64,000 bases of DNA from an uncultured Collinsella sp. (GCA_900541725.1 UQLB01000006.1:39671-103670); one strand, 5' to 3'; counted from the first letter of the stretch, positions 19,440 to 28,535 are shown. Numbers and translations are program-made. Notes: generated from the letters alone by a model not told the origin.

Positions 19440-19829
19440 TTAGGCAACGAGTCTGCACACATATTCGATAGCTGCTGCGAGGCCGCCGCTCGATCGTGGT
19501 TTAAAGACCATGTCGGCGGCGGCCTCGTTTTCGTATCCGGCGCCGCGAAGGGCGAGTGCGATACCGGCTTCCAGGAGAAGGGGCAGACCGCGTTGGCTGG
19601 TTGCGATCACGGCAGCCTGATTGAGCGAGCAGCTGTGCGCCTGGCATTGGATAGCAAGTTCACCTTTCGCCGGGCAAGGGACCAGAACGGCGGCGACGCG
19701 ACTTGATAGCAATGCAAATGCTGTGCGCTCATCGGGCGAAAGGCATTCTGATTCAACGACGACGAGCTTGGGCGGCGCGCTGTTTGTGCGAGGCGTGGCT
19801 CGGTACATGCGGACCGAAGAACCCGACAT
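19440..19829 (-). CDS. Hypothetical 129-residue protein, divergent from an XRE regulator
   Basis: No family recognised. The protein is compact with three cysteines, an Ala-rich helix (LLLEAGIALALRGAGYE) and no signal peptide. I place the start at ATG 19829 (MSGSSVRMY) because AGGAG lies six bases upstream; a TTG at 19853 would extend it into the palindrome. It is divergent from the regulator at 19906 and shares its control region, which suggests that the regulator controls it. Confidence 0.6.
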   Translation of the reverse strand: MSGSSVRMYRATPRTNSAPPKLVVVESECLSPDERTAFALLSSRVAAVLVPCPAKGELAIQCQAHSCSLNQAAVIATSQRGLPLLLEAGIALALRGAGYENEAAADMVFKPRSSGGLAAAIEYVCRLVA

Positions 19830-19852
19830 AGAAAACTCCTGTGTATTCGGCA

Positions 19853-19876
19853 AAACGTAAACTATAGTTTACGTTT
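19853..19876. promoter_or_regulatory. Perfect 24-bp palindrome, probable operator
   Basis: The half-site AAACGTAAACTA is followed directly by its exact reverse complement TAGTTTACGTTT. It sits between the divergent starts at 19829 and 19906 and includes a TATAGT that could be the -10 box of the regulator gene. Such symmetry between a small helix-turn-helix gene and a divergent gene is typical of an autoregulatory operator. Confidence 0.75.
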
Positions 19877-19905
19877 ATGTTCGGCTCCATTTCAAACTCG
19901 GCTGC

Positions 19906-20124
19906 ATGGACGAACGTGCGAAACAGATTCTTGGTAGGCGGGTCGAAGAGACACGCAGAGACCTTGGTATCTCCAAGGTTGATTTTTGTGTGGCGACAGG
20001 AATCAGCCGACCCTACCTCGACCGAATCGAAGATGGGACGGCAAATTTCACGCTCAAGGTTCTATTTAAGATCGCGCCCGCACTCGGCATGACGGTATCT
20101 GAGCTTCTCGAGGGTATCGAATAG
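19906..20124 (+). CDS. XRE-family helix-turn-helix regulator
   Basis: A 72-residue DNA-binding protein made almost entirely of the Cro/C1-type domain: RRVEETRRDLGISKVDFCVA, then the recognition helix region TGISRPYLDRIEDGTANFTL, then VLFKIAPALGMTVSELLEGI. No extra ligand domain. The ATG at 19906 has only a weak ribosome binding site. It probably binds the palindrome 30 bases upstream and controls both itself and the divergent gene. Confidence 0.85.
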   Translation: MDERAKQILGRRVEETRRDLGISKVDFCVATGISRPYLDRIEDGTANFTLKVLFKIAPALGMTVSELLEGIE

Positions 20125-20446
20125 GGCGTTCCCCCGCTGTATTTGACGCTCTTTGGGCGGGTCCCCCCTGGTTGCGATGTGCAAAATCGCGAGTATTCAG
20201 CACCAGTTCGGCCGTAGATGGTAGCTCGAGCGGCTGGCTTTGCCTTTTTGACAGTAGATAATCCACACGTTAAATAAAAATGAGGAATAAATATTTACTA
20301 GACGGACCCTTCGTCCTAAAAGTTCGTCTAACAATCGGCCGATTCTATGCCTCCGGAGGAGAAATTGCAGAATACTCCGATTTTTGCACGGCCTGAGGGG
20401 GACCACCTGTCGTTTAAGGCTGCGATAAGTGGAGCTGCCTTAGGGA
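20125..20446. other. 322-base gap without a recognised gene
   Basis: Contains an AT-rich stretch around 20250-20310 and a short open frame from 20347 (MPPEEKLQNTPIFARPEGDH...) that lacks a convincing ribosome binding site. No terminator or known RNA is seen. The asparaginase gene ends at its right edge on the other strand. Confidence 0.3.
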
Positions 20447-21460
20447 TTACGCCATCGGGATGCGGTCGTGGTTGACTTGGCTGTAGAACAGGCGCTGAAT
20501 CTCGGCGGCATCGCGTGACTGGCCGAGTGCCCACATGGTCTTGGCCACGAGCGTCTCGGTGGTCATGTCGTCGCCGCGCAGAATACCCGGATGATCGGCG
20601 TAAGCGCGGCCGACCTCATAAACGCCCAGATCGAGGCCCTCTTCGGGGACCTGCGTGGTCATAACGACGGTGCGGCCCGAATCGACCCAGCGAAAAATTG
20701 CCTCTTGGAACGACCCGCCCGACTCACCAAACTCGGGGATACCGCCAATGCCAAAGGTCTCCAGAATCACGGCGTCGTAGCTATCGGCAAGGGCGTCGAG
20801 GATGCCCGGGTTTACGCCGGGCGTAAGCTTGAGTACAAATACGCGCGGGTCGATGCTGTCGTAGAAACGCACCGGGTTTTCGCCCTGATGCGTGCCGTGA
20901 AGCCCGTTGCGCACAATGCGGTCGTTGCGGATATAGGCGATGGGCGGATAGTTGACGCTAATGAACGCGTTAAAGCTCATGGTGCGCTGCTTGCGGGCGC
21001 GCGTGCCGGCAATGGTGACGCCGCCAAACACGATCGAAACGTCGTGCGAGTGCTCGTCGAGCGCATAGAGCAGGCTCTGGTACAGATTGAGCTTGGCATC
21101 GGTAAAGGGGTTGCCCATGGGCTTTTGCGAGCCGGTGAGCACGATGGGCTTGGGGCTGTCTTGAATCAGGTAGGAAAGCGCTGCTGCGGTGTAGCTCATG
21201 GTGTCGGTGCCGTGCAGAATCACGAAGCCGTCGTGGTCGGCATAACCCTCGACGATGACATCGCGGATGCGCATCCAGTCGCTCGGGCGCATATTGGTGC
21301 TGTCGATATTCATGGGCTGCACGACGTCGAGCTCGCAGAGCCCCGAGATCTCGGGGACGCTCTGGGCGAGCTCCTCACCGGTCAGGGCGGGGGAGAGGCC
21401 GTTGCCGTCCTCGGTCGATGCGATGGTGCCGCCCGTGGCGATGAGAAGGATGCGCTTCAT
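20447..21460 (-). CDS. ansA: L-asparaginase, type I-like
   Basis: Hydrolyses asparagine to aspartate and ammonia. The 337-residue protein has both threonine motifs: ATGGTIAST near residue 8 and ILHGTDTMSYTA near residue 85, plus VLTGSQKPMG and ETFGIGGIP. No signal peptide precedes the catalytic domain, so it is cytoplasmic, as in AnsA-type enzymes. I start at ATG 21460 (MKRILLIATGG) with AGGAA upstream; a longer frame to 21532 has no support. Single gene, divergent from guaA. Confidence 0.92.
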   Translation of the reverse strand: MKRILLIATGGTIASTEDGNGLSPALTGEELAQSVPEISGLCELDVVQPMNIDSTNMRPSDWMRIRDVIVEGYADHDGFVILHGTDTMSYTAAALSYLIQDSPKPIVLTGSQKPMGNPFTDAKLNLYQSLLYALDEHSHDVSIVFGGVTIAGTRARKQRTMSFNAFISVNYPPIAYIRNDRIVRNGLHGTHQGENPVRFYDSIDPRVFVLKLTPGVNPGILDALADSYDAVILETFGIGGIPEFGESGGSFQEAIFRWVDSGRTVVMTTQVPEEGLDLGVYEVGRAYADHPGILRGDDMTTETLVAKTMWALGQSRDAAEIQRLFYSQVNHDRIPMA

Positions 21461-21727
21461 GCTGGTATTCCTATCGTATTTGCCGCCGCAGAGGCGGAGT
21501 CGTTCGGCAGTATTGTGGCACAGAGCGTTCAATGTTCAAACGTATTACATCATCTGTAACGTCTGGTAACACTTCAATTGCCGTCAAATAGGGGCCCAGG
21601 TCGTGCGTTTGCCGTGCGCTGATGGCTGCGAGGGACGAGAAACCCCATATAACGTGTACACTATGGAAGTTATTTTCGTTCATTCATGCGGGTGGGCACC
21701 GGCTCCCCGCCAACAAGAGGGGGAACC

Positions 21728-23326
21728 ATGGATCAAAAGGCTTCCGCAAAGGTCCTCGTACTCGACTTTGGTGCGCAGTACGGTCAGCTCATTGCCCGTC
21801 GCGTCCGCGACCTCAACGTGTATTCCGAGATTGTCCCCTGCGACATCTCGGCCGACGAGATTCGTGAGATGAACGCCTCTGCGCTCATCCTTTCTGGCGG
21901 TCCGGCCTCCGTGTACGCCGAGGACGCTCCGTCCATCGACCCCGCCATCTTTGACCTGGGCCTTCCCGTCTTGGGCTTCTGCTACGGCCATCAGATCACG
22001 GCGGTGACGCTCGGCGGCAAGGTCGGTCACTCCGAGGTGGGCGAGTACGGCCGCGCCACCATCACGCGCACGGCCGGCGCCAAGCTCTTTAACTCCACGC
22101 CCATGGAGCAGACCGTGTGGATGAGCCATCGCGACGCCGTTTCCGAGGTGCCCGAGGGCTTTACCGTTACCGCTAGCACCGACGTGTGCCCGGTTGCCGC
22201 CATGGAGTGCGTCGAGCGCAAGATTTTCACCACGCAGTTCCACCCCGAGGTCAAGCACTCCGAGTACGGTCAGCAGCTGCTGAGCAACTTCCTGTTTGAG
22301 ATCTGCGGCCTGGAGCCCAACTGGAGCATGGACAACCTGGTCGAGACCATGACGGCTGAGTTCCGCGAGAAGGTCGGCGACGACCGCGTGATTCTGGCCC
22401 TGTCCGGTGGCGTCGACTCCTCCGTCGTGGCTGCGCTGGGCGCTCGCGCCGTGGGCAAGCAGATGACCTGCGTGTTCATCAACCATGGCCTGCTGCGCAA
22501 GGGCGAGCCCGAGCAGGTGGAGGAGGTCTTCACCAAGCAGTTTGACGTCGACTTTATCCACGTCCACGCCGAGGACCGCTATGCCGAGCTTCTAGCCGGT
22601 GTGACCGAGCCCGAGGAGAAGCGCCGCATCATCGGTACGCAGTTCTGGAAAGAGTTCTTCGCGGTTGCTCAGCAGCTTGAGACCGATGGTAAACCCGTGA
22701 AGTACCTGGCTCAGGGCACCATCTACCCCGACATCATCGAGTCCGGCGCTCGCAAGACGGGCGGCAAGACGGCCACCATCAAGAGCCATCACAACCTGAT
22801 CCCGTTCCCCGAAGGCGTGCACTTCGACCTCATTGAGCCGCTCGACCACTTCTTTAAGGACGAGGTCCGCGCGCTTGGTCTGGCGCTCGGACTGCCGAGT
22901 CATATCGTGTTCCGCCAGCCTTTCCCGGGCCCTGGTCTGGCCATCCGCATCATCGGCGCGGTCGATAAGGAGAAGCTCGAGATCCTCAAGAACGCCGACG
23001 CTATCGTGCGCGAGGAGCTCGACGCCTACAACCAGCGCCTGTTTGAGCAGACCGGCGAGCGCAACTCCGAACACAGCTGCTGGCAGTATTTCGCGGTTCT
23101 GCCCGACATAAAGTCCGTCGGCGTTATGGGCGACGAGCGCACCTATCAGCGCCCGATCATCCTGCGTGCTGTCGAGTCCAGCGATGCCATGACCGCCGAC
23201 TGGGCCAAGCTGCCCTACGACGTGCTGGCCCGCATCTCCGGCCGCATCGTTGCCGAGGTCCCCGGCGCCAACCGCGTGTGCTACGACATCACGTCTAAGC
23301 CGCCGGCGACGATCGAGTGGGAGTAG
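21728..23326 (+). CDS. guaA: GMP synthase (glutamine-hydrolysing)
   Basis: Converts XMP to GMP using glutamine-derived ammonia and ATP. The 532-residue protein has a class I amidotransferase domain with Cys85 in GFCYGHQI and His in TQFHPEV, followed by an ATP pyrophosphatase domain with LSGGVDSSV and the dimerisation domain ending in RVCYDITSKPPATIEWE. Length and order match the two-domain single-chain enzyme. ATG 21728 follows AGAGGGGG. Monocistronic with a terminator 110 bases downstream. No guanine riboswitch is evident in the leader. Confidence 0.97.
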   Translation: MDQKASAKVLVLDFGAQYGQLIARRVRDLNVYSEIVPCDISADEIREMNASALILSGGPASVYAEDAPSIDPAIFDLGLPVLGFCYGHQITAVTLGGKVGHSEVGEYGRATITRTAGAKLFNSTPMEQTVWMSHRDAVSEVPEGFTVTASTDVCPVAAMECVERKIFTTQFHPEVKHSEYGQQLLSNFLFEICGLEPNWSMDNLVETMTAEFREKVGDDRVILALSGGVDSSVVAALGARAVGKQMTCVFINHGLLRKGEPEQVEEVFTKQFDVDFIHVHAEDRYAELLAGVTEPEEKRRIIGTQFWKEFFAVAQQLETDGKPVKYLAQGTIYPDIIESGARKTGGKTATIKSHHNLIPFPEGVHFDLIEPLDHFFKDEVRALGLALGLPSHIVFRQPFPGPGLAIRIIGAVDKEKLEILKNADAIVREELDAYNQRLFEQTGERNSEHSCWQYFAVLPDIKSVGVMGDERTYQRPIILRAVESSDAMTADWAKLPYDVLARISGRIVAEVPGANRVCYDITSKPPATIEWE

Positions 23327-23436
23327 GACGACAGGGTTCTGACCTGCGATTTTGAGTGCCGCACTATGCCGCTGAGTTTCGTTTCGTACGAGAGTCATGA
23401 CAAAGCCACCAGCGACGGAGATGAGTAAAAGCGATT

Positions 23437-23480
23437 AAAGAGCCTCCGTTCCCTGCGTTGGGACGGAGGCTCTTTCTTTG
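23437..23480 (+). terminator. Intrinsic terminator after guaA
   Basis: AAAGAGCCTCCGTTCC pairs with GGACGGAGGCTCTTT (one bulge) and is followed by CTTTG; in either direction the A/T tracts flanking the stem could serve convergent transcripts. Confidence 0.8.
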
Positions 23481-23531
23481 CCGTTTTACTCCCTTGTCTC
23501 CGTTCGGGGATTATTTCTTGCTCATTTAGGG

Positions 23532-25001
23532 CTATTCGCGCTGAAAGATTTTGACTAGCTTGGTGTCCTTTATTTCGTAGACAATGTCTGCGACGTTCTC
23601 GACCAGCCTCTTATCGTGGGAGACGAACACTATCGTTCCGGCATAGGCGCTCATCATCTGCTCGAGGGCTTCGGCGCTCTTGATGTCCAGGTAATTTCCA
23701 GGCTCGTCCATGAGCAAGATGTTGTATCTGCCCAGCAGCATCTTCGCGAGTAGCAGCTTGATGACTTCGCCTCCCGAGAGAACGCCAACGTCCTTTGTCA
23801 GGTCGCGCGGTCCGATTCCCATAGAGGCGAGGATGCCTCGAATTTCGGTCATGCTGTACTCGCAACCATCCTGCATGAACGAGATCGCAGACTGACGGGC
23901 GTCGAACTTGTAGCCTGTTTGCTCGAAGTAACCGATCTCTGCCTTGGGAGAGATGTTGATACCGTCGGCGCGTCGAGCGATTGCCTTCAGCAGGCTGGTC
24001 TTTCCTGTACCGTTGCCACCGGTGATGGCCACTTTGGCACCGAGCGGTATCTCGAATTTCGCGTGGTCATAGAGCATGCAGTTGCCGAAGCTCAAGCTGA
24101 AATCGTCTGCCGAGATGGGAAATTTACTATGCAGTTCCAGGGCCTTGCTCTGGCGGAACCGCACGGCGCGAATGCTATCTGGGGCCTCAATCCCTTCGAG
24201 CGCTTCGAGGCGCTTCTCCATGTCCTTAGCCGCCTGGTACATCCTCTTCTGTTTGGTGCCGGTTGCTTTCTGATGCCCCAATCGACCTGCATACTCGTTG
24301 CTTTTTTTCGCAGCCTTCCGCTTGGCGTCGACCTGCCGTGCTTTTTTCCGTTGTTTTTCGATGGCGGCTTCGAGGCGATCGCGCTCGCGCATCGCCTCTT
24401 CGTATCGAGTCGCCTGAGCTTTGCGCTCTTCTTCTTTCTGTCGCAGATAGTCGGAGTAGTCACCCCAGAATTCGGAAATACCGCCGTCTTTGAGCTCCCA
24501 GATCTTGTCTACCACCTGGTCGAGAAAATGACGGTCATGGCTCACGATGAGCAGAGCCCCATCAAATGCCTTGAGTTGTCCGACGAGAAGGCGGATGCCG
24601 TCTTGGTCGAGGTGGCTCGTAGGCTCGTCGGCGAAGATCGCGCTTGCATGCTGGGAGAGTGCAGAGGCAATCTTGGCGCGTGTTTCCTCCCCGCCGCTCA
24701 TCGTCTCCTGCGCCACTCCGGCGACGTTGAGACGGGAGAGCATCTCACCACTGTCCTGAGCCGCATCAAGGTCGAGTTCATCGAGTTGGCCGATGAGGGC
24801 AATGCTGCCGAAGCGCCTGACGTCGGCGTCCGCAATGGTAAGATTGCCGCTCAGAATTTTAAGCAGGCTGGTTTTGCCTGCGCCATTGTCTCCCACCAAG
24901 CCGATGCGATCGTAGGAGTAGATTTCCAACTCTTCGATATCCAGGATATCGCGGCCGGCATATTCCAAAAAGATGTCTTTAGCTTTGACTATGAGTTCCA
25001 T
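23532..25001 (-). CDS. ABC-F ribosomal protection protein, Msr/Mel-like
   Basis: A 489-residue protein with two ABC ATPase domains and no membrane segments. Walker A loops are GDNGAGKTS and GGNGTGKTS; signatures are MSGGEE and LSGGEV; Walker B strands are FADEPTSHLD and LMDEPGNYLD. A long, highly charged linker (about 190-260, rich in Arg/Lys/Glu) joins the domains, as in antibiotic-resistance ABC-F factors, which displace macrolides or related drugs from the ribosome. It lies 261 bases downstream of a Mef-like efflux gene on the same strand, the gene order of streptococcal mef-msr(D). Drug range cannot be read from sequence. Confidence 0.85.
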   Translation of the reverse strand: MELIVKAKDIFLEYAGRDILDIEELEIYSYDRIGLVGDNGAGKTSLLKILSGNLTIADADVRRFGSIALIGQLDELDLDAAQDSGEMLSRLNVAGVAQETMSGGEETRAKIASALSQHASAIFADEPTSHLDQDGIRLLVGQLKAFDGALLIVSHDRHFLDQVVDKIWELKDGGISEFWGDYSDYLRQKEEERKAQATRYEEAMRERDRLEAAIEKQRKKARQVDAKRKAAKKSNEYAGRLGHQKATGTKQKRMYQAAKDMEKRLEALEGIEAPDSIRAVRFRQSKALELHSKFPISADDFSLSFGNCMLYDHAKFEIPLGAKVAITGGNGTGKTSLLKAIARRADGINISPKAEIGYFEQTGYKFDARQSAISFMQDGCEYSMTEIRGILASMGIGPRDLTKDVGVLSGGEVIKLLLAKMLLGRYNILLMDEPGNYLDIKSAEALEQMMSAYAGTIVFVSHDKRLVENVADIVYEIKDTKLVKIFQRE

Positions 25002-25262
25002 AGGTTGAACCGCCTTTTGTGTATTAGCCTTTTACTGGAAGCGCAGCTATGCCAAAAAAGATTGCTCACGTCGATTTTTCGCCTTTGCCCAATTGCCGGC
25101 GCGAGCGTTTTGACCTTGCGCAAGCCGGCAAATCCGAAAATGATAGTTGGCGACGAATAAGGAGCGCGATGTGGGATGTCGGCGCAATACCTCGTCGTCG
25201 CAAGGGCTTGAAGGCTGACGCGTGAACCGATGGCTGCCGCCTCTTTTTTTCGAATACTTGGG

Positions 25263-26549
25263 CTATTGAATCCGCCCGGTATCTCTTTTCCCCACGTTTC
25301 GGACGCTCGGAGCAAGCAGCATAGCCATCGCAAGCAGTACCATGGTCGCTCCAGAGCCGACGAACCATAACGGAGCTCCAAGCAGATCCGCAAAAACGGA
25401 GGGGGCCGCGAGGCCCATGGGCATGGCCCACGCCGTGATGGTTCCGTAGAGGCCGAAAACGCGGCCTAGGTACTCAGGAGGTATCTGCTCCTGCATAAGG
25501 GCAGTCTGGGTTCCCGCGTACAACGGGGAGCATGCGCCCATAAGAAAGCTCGCCGGTAGGAAAACGGCGAACAGCGACGGGCCGAGCAATCCGGATGCGA
25601 TTGCGACGACGCCGAAGCCGGCGATCGCGGCGACCATGGTGAGCGACTTATTGCGGAACCCTCCCGTGGCCGCCAAAATGCCGGACCCAGCCAGCATGCC
25701 TGCGGAGAAAAGGACCTCCACCAAAGCAGCATCCCCCGTGCTACCGCCAAAATGTCCCAAGGTCATTATTGGGAACAATGCCGCGAGTGGGGAGAACGCG
25801 AAAGCGAAGACGAACCCGCACCAAAGAAGGGCGAACAGCCCCCTGTATCCCCTGATCAGCTTGTAGCCGTCCGAAATCTCAGAGAAAAGTTCTCGAACTT
25901 TATTGGAAAAGGACGAGCTGCGGTCGGCTTCGTCGAGTCCTCCTGCGTCTATCTGAGCGGCGAGGACAGCTAGAGAAGCGAAAAGCGCCCCCAGCACGTC
26001 GAGGGCAATCATGGCGGTAATGCCCGCCACAGGATAAATCACTGCCGCGAGCGCGGCGCCAAGAATGTATCCGGCGGACTGAATCGCCTGCATCACTCCC
26101 GATAGGCGAACGAGATGCTCTGGCGGGGCGAGATGGGGCGTGAGGGATTGGGAGGCCGGCGTGTAGAACGAAGTGCCAGCTGCGCGGAGAAACAGGGCGA
26201 TGAGTATTGACCACGCAGGTAAGCTGCCGGCCAACGAGGCAATCGCCAAGGCGGCGCCCACCGCGGCAACGAAGAGGTCGGCGCCGATGAGAACACGTTT
26301 CAAAGGCAGCCTGTCGACAACGGCGCCCGCAAGGACTCCGAACAAAGCAATCGGCAGAAAGCCTGCTAACGATGCCAGGGAGAGGAGGGAAGATGATTCT
26401 GTCGTGAGGGCGATATGCCAAATGAGACCCATTTGGAGAATCAAGCTCGTCAATGTCGACACGAGCTCCCCGCCCCATACGAAACAAATCTTAAATTGCC
26501 ATGAATGGCACAGCGAAACAGACCTGCGCCGAGAGGTTTCAAATATCAT
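25263..26549 (-). CDS. MFS drug efflux pump, Mef-like
   Basis: A 428-residue, 12-helix major facilitator protein. The segment from SLILQMGLIW through SLLSLASLAGFLPIALFGVL to VVDRLPLKRVLIGADL matches the MFS motif-A region of macrolide efflux Mef(A)-type pumps. The ATG at 26549 has only a weak upstream GGA; a TTG at 26600 is the alternative. Followed on the same strand by the ABC-F gene. Together they look like a macrolide efflux plus target protection pair. The region around it is littered with mobile-element remnants, which suggests acquisition by transfer. Confidence 0.82.
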   Translation of the reverse strand: MIFETSRRRSVSLCHSWQFKICFVWGGELVSTLTSLILQMGLIWHIALTTESSSLLSLASLAGFLPIALFGVLAGAVVDRLPLKRVLIGADLFVAAVGAALAIASLAGSLPAWSILIALFLRAAGTSFYTPASQSLTPHLAPPEHLVRLSGVMQAIQSAGYILGAALAAVIYPVAGITAMIALDVLGALFASLAVLAAQIDAGGLDEADRSSSFSNKVRELFSEISDGYKLIRGYRGLFALLWCGFVFAFAFSPLAALFPIMTLGHFGGSTGDAALVEVLFSAGMLAGSGILAATGGFRNKSLTMVAAIAGFGVVAIASGLLGPSLFAVFLPASFLMGACSPLYAGTQTALMQEQIPPEYLGRVFGLYGTITAWAMPMGLAAPSVFADLLGAPLWFVGSGATMVLLAMAMLLAPSVRNVGKRDTGRIQ

Positions 26550-26811
26550 GGTTATGTCCAATCGTGAAATGGCGTGCAGAAAAACAGCGCGACGCCACAA
26601 CAGCGCCGCTTTCTAGGCGCTCATCCACGTGCGGAAAAGACCAACCACGACACCCCTCCTTTGTTAATTCGGTCTGGCAAACCATGTAATATTAACGAGG
26701 CTTGAGTTTGCCTGTCAAGAATCGACCATCGGAAAGGGCAATCCTCTCTGGCCATTCGATTCCTTTTGTATCTTTGGTTGCATAGGTGACCCGCCAGGGC
26801 TATTACGCGTG

Positions 26812-26982
26812 GAAGAGGCGCCTGCCGAGCTGGCCGATGAGGCGCTGAAGATGGCCCTGGTCAGGCGAAACGATCCCAAGGGATGCGTACATCATTCGGA
26901 TAGTAAGAATGTTGCCAGCAGGTTTTGCGGCAACCGCAAAGGAGCCGTATCCTGCAGCTGGAATCACGTTGCAGCATCCTGA
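26812..26982 (+). pseudogene. IS3-family transposase (OrfB) remnant
   Basis: The translated stretch DEALKMALVRRNDPKGCVHH followed by SD is the catalytic-core region of IS3-group OrfB integrases (HHSD box preceded by an alpha helix). The expected Arg-Gly and Tyr after HHSD are replaced, and the frame ends within about 30 residues. Only this fragment is visible; no inverted repeats or OrfA were found. Confidence 0.6.
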
Positions 26983-27164
26983 CCCGCATTCCGATTGGCG
27001 GACGGCCCGCTTCGGCATCCTGACCAGCACAGCGATCGAGCCTTGTCATTCCTTGGATATGCCGGTTGCTCGGGGCGGTCCCGACGGAGGCCCTCGCCTC
27101 CCCGGTCCGTGACCCAAGAAGGGCAAGCATGCTGATCTGCATGGCTGGTTCCTCCTTTATGTAG

Positions 27165-27255
27165 ACGACCATGCAAAGAAGGGACAACCGAGGAGGCAGG
27201 TTACTGATGCGGGCTCCCGCACGCCCATGACTACCCGACGGGCTGTTTTTCATCT
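27165..27255 (-). ncRNA. yjdF riboswitch-like leader, orphan copy
   Basis: On the minus strand this copy keeps GGGTAGTCATGGGCGTGCGG and ATCAGTAACCTGCCTCC, nearly identical to the leader upstream of the intact yjdF at 40389. The downstream gene is destroyed, so any transcript would lead only into a short divergent frame. Boundaries are approximate. Confidence 0.5.
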
Positions 27256-27386
27256 CCGATGCCCGCATTGCAGCATGAACGAATGTGCCTCGACATCTCT
27301 GCTGGCATGGTACGACTGGGATCGCACCTCGACGCATCCTTGCGCATACTGCCTTCCAAGTTTCGAAACCGGGAAGGAAAGTGTAT

Positions 27387-27554
27387 GTGAGCGACGATAT
27401 CGGCGCCGATTCGACGCTCGAGAGGGAGATTGCGCCGATTCTATCCATCGGGGATGCATTCCCGAAGATTCTCATCACTCGCACGAGGCATGAGCCCCAT
27501 ACCCGGGAGGGCGTGCTCGTGCTGAATTTCGCGAGGTGGCTGCTTGGCGGGTAG
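27387..27554 (+). pseudogene. C-terminal remnant of a DUF4143-type AAA ATPase, copy A
   Basis: Codes for STLEREIAPILSIGDAFPKI and a tail TREGVLVLNFARWLLGG, which match the C-terminus of DUF4143 ATPases (compare the intact gene at 28536, ending EIAPLKSIRDNHEKIVVVRQ...). The ATPase and middle domains are missing. Confidence 0.6.
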
Positions 27555-27620
27555 GGTTCTGAACGTCGCATTGGGATATCGCGCGACAGGGCACGCAGGG
27601 CTGTTTGTGCCCGCACGGGA

Positions 27621-28145
27621 AACGCCGTCGCCATGCGGGCGGCCTGTCGTGTCCGATTAGCCTTTTGCTAAACAGGCTTACGCCAACTCATGGGCAAGCC
27701 ACCTGAGACTATTCACTTTGCTTATCGTTGACAAAGACCTGTGGCCTGCGGTTTTGTGAACGGCTCGTAAGCCACCCGCGTCGACTCACTTACTGTTGAA
27801 GCTGGTGGTTTGCAGGCTCAAAGGCGGTTGAGTTTCAAAACGGGCGTTTTTCGGCGATATCGAGCCTCCAAAGGCGGCTCTCCGTGCCCCTTGGGACAAA
27901 AATATAAACTCAATACTCTGAGTTTGAAAATGGTTTTTGAAGTTGTCCCAGCTTTTGTCCCCGAAGCCGATGAAACGCGACGTCGCGTCATTCAGCGGCA
28001 CTCACTTCGAGATGCCGCCGAAAACTGGGTGCAACTGGAGTGACGAGACGGCAAAACTATAACCACCGAGTGGGAATAGAACAGACGTTCGATTCTATGC
28101 TATAGTGTTTGCCAATGGGCGCGGCTTCTTACGAATCCGCGCCCA
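27621..28145. other. Non-coding stretch with decayed sequence
   Basis: No gene is supported here. AAACTCA/TGAGTTT (around 27906-27926) and a perfect 12-bp inverted repeat CAATGGGCGCGG/CCGCGCCCATTG (28113-28124 and 28137-28148) are the visible structures. Short open frames on both strands lack ribosome binding sites. Confidence 0.3.
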
Positions 28146-28334
28146 TTGCTATACTGGCCTTACGATGACGAGCTGACGATCATAGGCGCCATGCGTGCAT
28201 TTGCGGCGGAACGGGGATATGCGCCCGACTTCTCCGAATCCCGCCTCTGTCACGAGATTTACCTCTCCGACCCGCGCAAGTACGCGCCGGAGAAGCTCAA
28301 GACCGTGATTCGCCATCCCATCAAGCCGATTTAG
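28146..28334 (+). pseudogene. C-terminal remnant of a GyrI-like small-molecule-binding protein
   Basis: The translation AFAAERGYAPDFSESRLCHE followed by IYLSDPRKYAPEKLKTVIRH matches the C-terminal end of GyrI-like domain proteins, whose HEIYLSDPR..APEKLKTVIRHP tail is characteristic. The N-terminal two thirds are absent; upstream there is only a hairpin. A broken gene. Confidence 0.65.
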
Positions 28335-28494
28335 CGAAACGAGCGCCGCCGTGCGGTCCGGCTTTTGGGGTTTATCAATTGGTAGTCCGCGTCGATCGAG
28401 CAAGCTGCCCTGCCTCCCGGCAGGTGCGTAATCCCCTTGGTCGATCCGTCTCGAGGTGCGCTCTTTGCTCATCTTGTGGCGTGGAGTTACGATA

Positions 28495-28529
28495 CTCCTA
28501 AAAGTGTAACCAGATTCGAGTTTTAGGAG
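28495..28529 (+). promoter_or_regulatory. Inverted repeat that can hide the ribosome binding site of the AAA ATPase gene
   Basis: CTCCTAAAA (28495-28503) is exactly complementary to TTTTAGGAG (28521-28529). The right arm contains AGGAG, the only Shine-Dalgarno sequence for the TTG start at 28536. In RNA the stem would mask it; in DNA the symmetry could be an operator. Confidence 0.5.
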
Positions 28530-28535
28530 CAGCTT

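Larger units (their letters stand above)
27128..27620. repeat. Duplicated yjdF-leader/DUF4143-tail module, copy A (degenerate)
   Basis: About 490 bases that closely match 40374-40870 in the same order and orientation: the start codon region of yjdF (minus strand), its riboswitch-like leader, a spacer, and the 3' end of an ATPase gene (plus strand). In this copy the yjdF reading frame diverges after MQIS (ATG at 27142), so the gene itself is lost, and one arm of the spacer inverted repeat present in copy B is missing (the CTTCC...AAGTTTCGAAACCGGG junction near 27352-27375). Confidence 0.75.

Noticed and set aside
20347..20475. Short plus-strand frame MPPEEKLQNTPIF...
   Set aside because: It starts beside a Shine-Dalgarno-like GGAGGAG that lies inside rather than upstream of the frame; coding status cannot be supported.
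27786..28001. 71-codon minus-strand frame beginning MPLNDATSRFIG
   Set aside because: No ribosome binding site, no recognisable domain, and it lies in a decayed stretch. Possibly a common repeat, but not supported as a gene.
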